Shown here: piece after piece, positions 54,655 through 64,000 of the stretch
Layout: every line of letters begins with the position of its first letter
Position numbering within the stretch: position 1 is the stretch's first letter
Source: Cherax quadricarinatus
Taxonomy: Eukaryota; Arthropoda; Malacostraca; Decapoda; Parastacidae
Direction: 5' to 3'
Length of the DNA: 64,000 nucleotides
Assembly (NCBI RefSeq): GCF_038502225.1
Contig: NC_091298.1
Coordinates: 39,908,425 to 39,972,424, forward strand
Notes under the pieces: generated by a model
Seen by the model: the letters and a program-made list of their open reading frames with translations, nothing else
The model's database searches: none
What the model was told of the DNA's origin: nothing
Translations under genes and position numbers: made by a program

Positions 54655-55560
54655 ATGTATGCATGGATCCTTCCTCCACTATGTGACTTTACAGAATATT
54701 CCATTTCCTAGCAACTCTATGGCTGAATAAATACTTCCTAACATGCCTGTGGTTCATCTGAATTTTCAACTTCCGGATGTGACCCCTTGCTCTTGTGTCA
54801 CATCTCCGAAACATTCTGGTTCTTATCCACCTTGTCAATTCCTTGCAGTATTATATATGTTGTTATCATGTATCCCATATCGCTTCGCTTTTCCAGTGTT
54901 CGCATGTTGAGTTCCCTCAACATATCCTCGTAGGACGTACCCGTTAGCTCCGGGACCAGTCTTGTCGCAAACCTTGTTACTTTCTCAAATTTCTTGGCGT
55001 GTTTGACCAGGTTATGCGCCTCAGATGTTCTCGGTATGATGCTCACCTATAGATACTTTTTCCTGAGTGAGTTTTGTAACCTCTGACATTTTAGGCCGTA
55101 CTCTTTCTGCGTTCTTGTTTATCCTTCCCTAAGCTTCTTAACTTTGCACTTGCTGGGGTTAAACTTCAAGAGCCATTTGTCGAAACGGGCTTACAGCCTG
55201 TCCTCATCCCCTTGTAGGCGTACCTGATCCTTCACATCGTCTGTAAACAGGGACACTTCTTACTCTATCCCTTCCATCATGTCATTTACATATACATGGA
55301 ATAACTCTGGACCAACGACTGACCCTTGTGGAACCCTACTCGATATATGCCCCCACTCTGACACCTTATCATGTACTAACACTCGTTGTTTCCTTCCTGT
55401 CAAGGAGTCCTTGAACCACTGCAGTGCTTTCAGTACTCCTCTAGTTTTTGAGCCGGTCTCTTGCTCGGTACTGTGTCGATATCCTTCTTGCAGTCCAAGA
55501 AGATGAAGTCTACCTATCGCTCTCTCTCCTGTATTACTTCAGTTACCTATTGCCTGATGC
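54655..55560 (-). pseudogene. Old, diverged LINE B fragment (RT and C-terminus)
   Basis: Minus-strand pieces align to the same region as copy 1 but at clearly lower identity: KFEKVTRFATRLVPELTGTS, YEDMLRELNMRTLEKRSDMG, YMITTYIILQGIDKVDK, and upstream a remnant of the GSVVGPE..FHVYVND segment. About 100 bp between LVKHAKK and SIIPRTSEAH is deleted. It has many stops. It is older than the neighbouring copies and lies outside the array's right edge. Confidence 0.75.
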
Positions 55561-55652
55561 ACCAGCAATTAGCAGAGCAGTGGGGCCCCGACTGTCACAC
55601 TCTTACTGGGCTGGTTCACTGGCCTGGAGGTAATACTCACATGGGTGTGTGA
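55561..55652. other. Unassigned short spacer
   Basis: About 90 bp with no recognised content (CAGAGCAGTGGGGCCCCGAC). It may belong to the folded SINE that follows. Confidence 0.4.
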
Positions 55653-55776
55653 CAAACCATGCCACGGATGGGGTTAGAACCCGCGATCAGAAAGCCACAA
55701 AACTCCAGACCGTCGCGTTGGTTCTAACCCAACCCGTGGTATGGTTTGTTTGCAATCGTGTGATACGATTTCGTGT
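55653..55776. mobile_element. Folded (head-to-head) tRNA-like SINE
   Basis: The left half is minus-oriented (CAAACCATGCCACGGATGGG, GAACCCGCGATCAG, CTCCAGACCGTCGCGT). The right half is plus-oriented from the B box onward (GGTTCTAACCCAACCCGTGG, TATGGTTTGTTTGCAATCGT, GATACGATTTCGTG). It is the same family as 37347-37439. The inverted halves share about 28 bp. Confidence 0.7.
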
Positions 55777-55975
55777 GTGACTTATGTCGAATAAATTATA
55801 ACGTTCCCTTTGCATACCACATGTAGTTACTTTTCTCTCTAGAGTTAATACCAGAAGACATTGTTTTCTCCACCTTTAACGCCAGTAGATTTAGTGATGT
55901 GGAGTGAGATTAAAGTGAGAATAAAAGAAGAAGGTTAGTGGAACGAAGGCATTTAGCGATGAGGGAAAGGAGAGC
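55777..55975. other. Possible promoter-proximal single-copy sequence
   Basis: No repeat family recognised. AATAAATTATAACGTTCCC and GTTAATACCAGAAGACATTG are AT-rich. It lies directly upstream of a GA tract and a TATA box. Confidence 0.4.

Positions 55976-56058
<83 letters not shown>
55976..56058. repeat. (GA)n microsatellite
   Basis: About 41 GA dinucleotides. GA tracts bind GAGA-type factors in arthropods, so a promoter role is possible, but simple microsatellite growth is enough to explain it. Confidence 0.97.
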
Positions 56059-56061
<3 letters not shown>

Positions 56062-56067
56062 ATATAA
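56059..56067 (+). promoter_or_regulatory. TATA box candidate
   Basis: TATATATAA immediately after the GA tract. TCAAGT at 56088-56093 lies 29-31 bp downstream of its first base, the normal distance to a start site, and only partly matches the arthropod initiator TCAKTY. The ATG of the candidate exon would then follow a 5' UTR of about 12 bases. Confidence 0.4.
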
Positions 56068-56101
56068 CAGATAGCGGGCACAGTAACTCAAGTCATTTAC
56101 C

Positions 56102-56153
56102 ATGTGTTCTTTGAGGACTGTCTTGCTACTGATAGTTGCTGCTGCTAGTACAG
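56102..56153 (+). CDS. Candidate first exon of a secreted protein (signal peptide)
   Basis: The ATG at 56102 (context TTTACCATG, favourable) opens MCSLRTVLLLIVAAASTG. This has a short N-terminal region with one Arg, a hydrophobic core LLLIVAAA, and small residues suited to signal-peptidase cleavage. The exon would end at CAG|GTACCT (GT at 56154), giving a phase 1 intron right after the signal peptide, which is usual for secreted arthropod proteins. Position +5 of the donor is C, so the site is only moderate. Without splicing the frame stops after 31 codons (TGA near 56195). A TATA box and GA tract lie just upstream. The protein is not identified, and the next exon would lie beyond the 27-bp array and outside the window. 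A chance frame remains possible. Confidence 0.35.
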
Positions 56154-56207
56154 GTACCTCTTGCCTCTACCTACTTGCCTTAGGTCTTTCCTCATGATAT
56201 GCCTGAA

Positions 56208-59200
56208 TGTCCTTCATGTTCCCATGTCCTTCCTGCACTTGTATGTCCTACTGTCCTTCCTGCACTTGTACGTCCTACTGTCCTTCCTGCACTTGTACGT
56301 CCTACTGTCCTTCCTGCACTTGTACGTCCTACTGTCCTTCCTGCACTTGTATGTCATAGTGTCCTTCCTGCACTTGTATGTCATAATGTCCTTCCTGCAC
56401 TTGTACGTCATACTGTCCTTCCTGCACTTGTATGTCATAGTGTCCTTCTTGCACTTGTACGTCATACTGTCCTTCCTGCACTTGTATGTCATACTGTCCT
56501 TCCTGCACTTGTATGTCATAGTGTCCTTCTTGCACTTGTATGTCATAGTGTCCTTCCTGCACTTGTACGTCATACTGTCCTTCCTGCACTTGTATGTCAT
56601 ACTGTCCTTCCTGCACTTGTATGTCATAGTGTCCTTCCTGCACTTGTATGTCATAATGTCCTTCCTGCACTTGTATGTCATACTGTCCTTCCTGCACTTG
56701 TACGTCATACTGTCCTTCCTGCACTTGTACGTCATACTGTCCTTCCTGCACTTGTATGTCATACTGTCCTTCCTGCACTTGTACGTCATACTGTCCTTCC
56801 TGCACTTGTATGTCATACTGTCCTTCCTGCACTTGTATGTCATACTGTCCTTCCTGCACTTGTATGTCATACTGTCCTTCCTGCACTTGTACGTCATACT
56901 GTCCTTCCTGCACTTGTATGTCATACTGTCCTTCCTGCACTTGTATGTCATACTGTCCTTCCTGCACTTGTATGTCATACTGTCCTTCCTGCACTTGTAC
57001 GTCATACTGTCCTTCCTGCACTTGTACGTCATACTGTCCTTCCTGCACTTGTACGTCATACTGTCCTTCCTGCACTTGTACGTCATACTGTCCTTCCTGC
57101 ACTTGTATGTCATACTGTCCTTCCTGCACTTGTACGTCATACTGTCCTTCCTGCACTTGTATGTCATACTGTCCTTCCTGCACTTGTATGTCATACTGTC
57201 CTTCCTGCACTTGTATGTCATACTGTCCTTCCTGCACTTGTATGTCATACTGTCCTTCCTGCACTTGTATGTCATACTGTCCTTCCTGCACTTGTATGTC
57301 ATACTGTCCTTCCTGCACTTGTATGTCATACTGTCCTTCCTGCACTTGTATGTCATACTGTCCTTCCTGCACTTGTACGTCATACTGTCCTTCCTGCACT
57401 TGTATGTCATACTGTCCTTCCTGCACTTGTATGTCATACTGTCCTTCCTGCACTTGTATGTCATACTGTCCTTCCTGCACTTGTATGTCATACTGTCCTT
57501 CCTGCACTTGTATGTCATACTGTCCTTCCTGCACTTGTATGTCATACTGTCCTTCCTGCACTTGTATGTCATACTGTCCTTCCTGCACTTGTATGTCATA
57601 CTGTCCTTCCTGCACTTGTATGTCATACTGTCCTTCCTGCACTTGTATGTCATACTGTCCTTCCTGCACTTGTATGTCATACTGTCATTCCTGCACTTGT
57701 ATGTCATACTGTCCTTCCTGCACTTGTATGTCATACTGTCCTTCCTTCCTGCACTTGTACGTCATACTGTCCTTCCTGCACTTGTATGTCATACTGTCCT
57801 TCCTGCACTTGTATGTCATACTGTCCTTCCTGCACTTGTATGTCATACTGTCCTTCCTGCACTTGTATGTCATACTGTCCTTCCTGCACTTGTATGTCAT
57901 ACTGTCCTTCCTGCACTTGTACGTCCTACTGTCCTTCCTGCACTTGTATGTCATAGTGTCCTTCCTGCACTTGTATGTCATACTGTCCTTCCTGCACTTG
58001 TATGTCATACTGTCCTTCCTGCACTTGTATGTCATACTGTCCTTCCTGCACTTGTATCCTACTGTCACTACTGTCCTTCCTGCACTTGTATGTCATAATG
58101 TCCTTCCTGCACTTGTATGTCTGCACTTGTATGTCATACTGTCCTTCCTGCACTTGTATGTCATACTGTCCTTCCTGCACTTGTATGTCATACTGTCCTT
58201 CCTGCACTTGTATGTCATACTGTCCTTCCTGCACTTGTATGTCATACTGTCCTTCCTGCACTTGTATGTCATACTGTCCTTCCTGCACTTGTATGTCATA
58301 CTGTCCTTCCTGCACTTGTATGTCATACTGTCCTTCCTGCACTTGTATGTCATACTGTCCTTCCTGCACTTGTATGTCATACTGTCCTTCCTGCACTTGT
58401 ATGTCATACTGTCCTTCCTGCACTTGTATGTCATACTGTCCTTCCTGCACTTGTATGTCATACTGTCCTTCCTGCACTTGTATGTCATACTGTCCTTCCT
58501 GCACTTGTATGTCATACTGTCCTTCCTGCACTTGTATGTCATACTGTCCTTCCTGCACTTGTATGTCATACTGTCCTTCCTGCACTTGTATGTCATACTG
58601 TCCTTCCTGCACTTGTATGTCATAATGTCCTTCCTGCACTTGTATGTCATACTGTCCTTCCTGCACTTGTATGTCCTACTGTCCTTCCTGCACTTGTATG
58701 TCATACTGTCCTTCCTGCACTTGTATGTCATACTGTCCTTCCTGCACTTGTATGTCATACTGTCCTTCCTGCACTTGTATGTCATACTGTCCTTCCTGCA
58801 CTTGTATGTCATACTGTCCTTCCTGCACTTGTATGTCATACTGTCCTTCCTGCACTTGTATGTCATACTGTCCTTCCTGCACTTGTATGTCATACTGTCC
58901 TTCCTGCACTTGTATGTCATACTGTCCTTCCTGCACTTGTATGTCATACTGTCCTTCCTGCACTTGTATGTCATACTGTCCTTCCTGCACTTGTATGTCA
59001 TACTGTCCTTCCTGCGCTTGTATGTCATACTGTCTGTCCTTCCTGCACTTGTATGTCATACTGTCCTTCCTGCACTTGTATGTCATACTGTCCTTCCTGC
59101 ACTTGTATGTCATACTGTCCTTCCTGCACTTGTATGTCATACTGTCCTTCCTGCACTTGTATGTCATACTGTCCTTCCTGCACTTGTATGTCATACTGTC

Positions 59201-62200
59201 CTTCCTGCACTTGTATGTCATACTGTCCTTCCTGCACTTGTACGTCATACTGTCCTTCCTGCACTTGTACGTCATACTGTCCTTCCTGCACTTGTATGTC
59301 ATACTGTCCTTCCTGCACTTGTATGTCATACTGTCCTTCCTGCACTTGTATGTCATACTGTCCTTCCTGCACTTGTATGTCATAGGGTCCTTCCTGCACT
59401 TGTATGTCATACTGTCCTTCCTGCACTTGTATGTCATACTGTCCTTCCTGCACTTGTATGTCATACTGTCCTTCCTGCACTTGTATGTCATACTGTCCTT
59501 CCTGCACTTGTATGTCATACTGTCCTTCCTGCACTTGTATGTCATACTGTCCTTCCTGCACTTGTATGTCATACTGTCCTTCCTGCACTTGTATGTCATA
59601 CCTTCCTGCACTTGTATGTCATACTGTCCTTCCTGCACTTGTATGTCATACTGTCCTTCCTGCACTTGTATGTCATACTGTCCTTCCTGCACTTGTATGT
59701 CATACTGTCCTTCCTGCACTTGTATGTCATACTGTCCTTCCTGCACTTGTATGTCATACTGTCCTTCCTGCACTTGTATGTCATACTGTCCTTCCTGCAC
59801 TTGTATGTCATACTGTCCTTCCTGCACTTGTATGTCATACTGTCCTTCCTGCACTTGTATGTCATACTGTCCTTCCTGCACTTGTATGTCATACTGTCCT
59901 TCCTGCACTTGTATGTCATACTGTCCTTCCTGCACTTGTATGTCATACTGTCCTTCCTGCACTTGTATGTCATACTGTCCTTCCTGCACTTGTATGTCAT
60001 ACTGTCCTTCCTGCACTTGTATGTCATACTGTCCTTCCTGCACTTGTATGTCATACTGTCCTTCCTGCACTTGTACGTCATACTGTCCTTCCTGCACTTG
60101 TATGTCATAATGTCCTTCCTGCACTTGTATGTCATACTGTCCTTCCTGCACTTGTATGTCATACTGTCCTTCCTGCACTTGTATGTCATACTGTCCTTCC
60201 TGCACTTGTATGTCATACTGTCCTTCCTGCACTTGTATGTCATACTGTCCTTCCTGCACTTGTATGTCATACTGTCCTTCCTGCACTTGTATGTCATACT
60301 GTCCTTCCTGCACTTGTATGTCATACTGTCCTTCCTGCACTTGTATGTCATACTGTCCTTCCTGCACTTGTATGTCATACTGTCCTTCCTGCACTTGTAA
60401 GTCATACTGTCCTTCCTGCACTTGTACGTCATACTGTCCTTCCTGCACTTGTATGTCATACTGTCCTTCCTGCTCTTGTATCATACTGTCACTTGTACGT
60501 CCTACTGTCCTTCCTGCACTTGTATCATACTGTCCTTCCTGCACTTGTACTCATACTGTCCTTCCTCCACTTGTACGTCACTACTCATACTGTCCTTCCT
60601 GCACTTGTATGTCATACTGTCCTTCCTGCACTTGTATGTCATACTGTCCTTCCTGCACTTGTACGTCCTACTGTCCTTCCTGCACTTGTACGTCCTACTG
60701 TCCTTCCTGCACTTGTATGTCATACTGTCCTTCCTGCACTTGTATGTCATACTGTCCTTCCTGCACTTGTATGTCATACTGTCCTTCCTGCACTTGTATG
60801 TCATACTGTCCTTCCTGCACTTGTATGTCATACTGTCCTTCCTGCACTTGTACGTCCTACTGTCCTTCCTGCACTTGTATGTCATACTGTCCTTCCTGCA
60901 CTTGTATGTCATACTGTCCTTCCTGCACTTGTATGTCATACTGTCCTTCCTGCACTTGTATGTCATACTGTCCTTCCTGCACTTGTATGTCATACTGTCC
61001 TTCCTGCACTTGTATGTCATACTGTCCTTCCTGCACTTGTATGTCATACTGTCCTTCCTGCACTTGTATGTCATACTGTCCTTCCTGCACTTGTATGTCA
61101 TACTGTCCTTCCTGCACTTGTATGTCATACTGTCCTTCCTGCACTTGTATATCCTTCCTGCACTTGTATGTCATAATGTCCTTCCTGCACTTGTATGTCA
61201 TACTGTCCTTCCTGCACTTGTATGTCATACTGTCCTTCCTGTCCTTCCTGCACTTGTATGTCATACTGTCCTTCCTGCACTTGTATGTCATACTGTCCTT
61301 CCTGCACTTGTATGTCATACTGTCCTTCCTGCACTTGTATGTCATACTGTCCTTCCTGCACTTGTATGTCATACTGTCCTTCCTGCACTTGTATGTCATA
61401 CTGTCCTTCCTGCACTTGTATGTCATACTGTCCTTCCTGCACTTGTATGTCATACTGTCCTTCCTGCACTTGTATGTCCTTCCTACTTGTATGTCCTTCC
61501 TGCACTTGTATGTCATACTGTCCTTCCTGCACTTGTATGTCATACTGTCCTTCCTGCACTTGTATGTCATACTGTCCTTCCTGCACTTGTATGTCATACT
61601 GTCCTTCCTGCACTTGTATGTCATACTGTCCTTCCTGCACTTGTATGTCATACTGTCCTTCCTGCACTTGTATGTCATACTGTCCTTCCTGCACTTGTAT
61701 GTCATACTGTCCTTCCTGCACTTGTATGTCATACTGTCCTTCCTGCACTTGTATGTCATACTGTCCTTCCTGCACTTGTATGTCATACTGTCCTTCCTGC
61801 ACTTGTATGTCATACTGTCCTTCCTGCACTTGTATGTCATACTGTCCTTCCTGCACTTGTATGTCATACTGTCCTTCCTGCACTTGTATGTCATACTGTC
61901 CTTCCTGCACTTGTATGTCATACTGTCCTTCCTGCACTTGTATGTCATACTCCTTCCTGCACTTGTATGTCATACTGTCCTTCCTGCACTTGTATGTCAT
62001 ACTGTCCTTCCTGCACTTGTATGTCATACTGTCCTTCCTGCACTTGTATGTCATACTGTCCTTCCTGCACTTGTATGTCATACTGTCCTTCCTGCACTTG
62101 TATGTCATACTGTCCTTCCTGCACTTGTATGTCATACTGTCCTTCCTGCACTTGTATGTCATACTGTCCTTCCTGCACTTGTATGTCATACTGTCCTTCC

Positions 62201-64000
62201 TGCACTTGTATGTCATACTGTCCTTCCTGCACTTGTATGTCATACTGTCCTTCCTGCACTTGTATGTCATACTGTCCTTCCTGCACTTGTATGTCATACT
62301 GTCCTTCCTGCACTTGTATGTCATACTGTCCTTCCTGCACTTGTATGTCATACTGTCCTTCCTGCACTTGTATGTCATACTGTCCTTCCTGCACTTGTAT
62401 GTCATACCTTCCTGCACTTGTATGTCATACTGTCCTTCCTGCACTTGTATGTCATACTGTCCTTCCTGCACTTGTATGTCATACTGTCCTTCCTGCACTT
62501 GTATGTCATACTGTCCTTCCTGCACTTGTATGTCATACTGTCCTTCCTGCACTTGTATGTCATACTGTCCTTCCTGCACTTGTATGTCATACTGTCCTTC
62601 CTGCACTTGTATGTCATACTGTCCTTCCTGCACTTGTATGTCATACTGTCCTTCCTGCACTTGTATGTCATACTGTCCTTCCTGCACTTGTATGTCATAC
62701 TGTCCTTCCTGCACTTGTATGTCATACTGTCCTTCCTGCACTTGTATGTCATACTGTCCTTCCTGCACTTGTATGTCATACTGTCCTTCCTGCACTTGTA
62801 TGTCATACTGTCCTTCCTGCACTTGTATGTCATACTGTCCTTCCTGCACTTGTATGTCATACTGTCCTTCCTGCACTTGTATGTCATACTGTCCTTCCTG
62901 CACTTGTATGTCATACTGTCCTTCCTGCACTTGTATGTCATACTGTCCTTCCTGCACTTGTATGTCATACTGTCCTTCCTGCACTTGTATGTCATACTGT
63001 CCTTCCTGCACTTGTATGTCATACTGTCCTTCCTGCACTTGTATGTCATACTGTCCTTCCTGCACTTGTATGTCATACTGTCCTTCCTGCACTTGTATGT
63101 CATACTGTCCTTCCTGCACTTGTATGTCATACTGTCCTTCCTGCACTTGTATGTCATACTGTCCTTCCTGCACTTGTATGTCATACTGTCCTTCCTGCAC
63201 TTGTATGTCATACTGTCCTTCCTGCACTTGTATGTCATACTGTCCTTCCTGCACTTGTATGTCATACTGTCCTTCCTGCACTTGTATGTCATACTGTCCT
63301 TCCTGCACTTGTATGTCATACTGTCCTTCCTGCACTTGTATGTCATACTCCTTCCTGCACTTGTATGTCATACTGTCCTTCCTGCACTTGTATGTCATAC
63401 TGTCCTTCCTGCACTTGTATGTCATACTGTCCTTCCTGCACTTGTATGTCATACTGTCCTTCCTGCACTTGTATGTCATACTGTCCTTCCTGCACTTGTA
63501 TGTCATACTGTCCTTCCTGCACTTGTATGTCATACTGTCCTTCCTGCACTTGTATGTCATACTGTCCTTCCTGCACTTGTATGTCATACTGTCCTTCCTG
63601 CACTTGTATGTCATACTGTCCTTCCTGCACTTGTATGTCATACTGTCCTTCCTGCACTTGTATGTCATACTGTCCTTCCTGCACTTGTATGTCATACTGT
63701 CCTTCCTGCACTTGTATGTCATACTGTCCTTCCTGCACTTGTATGTCATACTGTCCTTCCTGCACTTGTATGTCATACTGTCCTTCCTGCACTTGTATGT
63801 CATACTGTCCTTCCTGCACTTGTATGTCATACTGTCCTTCCTGCACTTGTATGTCATACTGTCCTTCCTGCACTTGTATGTCATACTGTCCTTCCTGCAC
63901 TTGTATGTCATACTGTCCTTCCTGCACTTGTATGTCATACTGTCCTTCCTGCACTTGTATGTCATACTGTCCTTCCTGCACTTGTATGTCATACTGTCCT
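56208..64000. repeat. 27-bp minisatellite, about 288 units, continues past the window
   Basis: Unit TGTCCTTCCTGCACTTGTAT plus GTCATAC, 27 bp. The left third (56.2-58.1 kb) contains variants (TACGTC, CATAGTG, CATAATG, TTCTTGC). From about 61.2 kb units are almost identical except for rare 2-3-bp losses (61950, 62406, 63348). Since 27 is divisible by 3 and five of six frames lack a stop, frames up to 1241 codons result (FLHLYVILS, LPALVCHTV, SCTCMSYCP on plus; MTYKCRKDS, MQEGQYDIQV on minus). Frame switches at the indels and the absence of codon bias show they are not genes. Confidence 0.97.

Noticed and set aside
56675..60400. 1241-codon open frame (and 955-codon minus frame at 61125-63992)
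   Set aside because: Entirely 27-bp repeat. Five of six frames are open, and the frame switches peptide repeat type at small indels, so it is a repeat artefact and not a repetitive structural protein.

Overview
This window is repeat-dominated eukaryotic DNA, almost certainly from an arthropod and most probably a decapod crustacean. The evidence is the mix of interspersed families: Penelope-like elements (PLEs) with hammerhead-type tips, CR1/jockey-type LINEs with a distinctive GGTGAGTAC tail, tRNA-like SINEs, and a multicopy TIR-transposon gene I associate with crustaceans. I recognise these families from general knowledge; no search was run. There are no bacterial features, no rRNA or tRNA genes and no CRISPR. 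Almost all long open frames are artefacts of tandem repeats.

Layout. 1-1914: 37-bp minisatellite. 2276-28330: in essence one long 32-bp satellite array, repeatedly broken by nested insertions: (a) a ~6.85-kb terminal-inverted-repeat transposon (2779-9625), which holds a 33-bp minisatellite split by a PLE tip pair, a decayed transposon gene, and a 1.4-kb PLE palindrome; (b) a 2.47-kb LTR-like non-autonomous element (9697-12164); (c) PLE tips plus a LINE tail (15760-16037); (d) a PLE with RT and GIY-YIG remnants (17177-19032); (e) a PLE endonuclease end (19953-20595); (f) a perfect 346-bp PLE palindrome (22107-22452); (g) a ~1.25-kb solo-LTR-like insertion (23833-25078). 28331-30350: AT-rich sequence, a long (TA)n tract and a PLE tip. 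30351-36780: two head-to-tail copies of a LINE (family A) whose ORF1 carries an SGNH/GDSL esterase-like domain. 36781-55560: an 18-19-bp GT-rich minisatellite interrupted by five minus-strand copies or fragments of a second LINE (family B), two of them split by SINEs. 55653-56067: a folded SINE, a (GA)n tract and a TATA box. 56102-56153: a possible first coding exon with a signal peptide, the only candidate for a host gene. 56208-64000: a 27-bp minisatellite running off the window end.

The elements do not form a pathway; they record layered insertion and tandem amplification. The most interesting signal is a set of hammerhead-ribozyme-like motifs at PLE ends. Their stem I changes in a compensated way between copies, and in two families the catalytic C3-G8 pair appears replaced by U3-A8. 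All LINE and PLE reading frames seen here are broken, so no element in the window looks autonomous.
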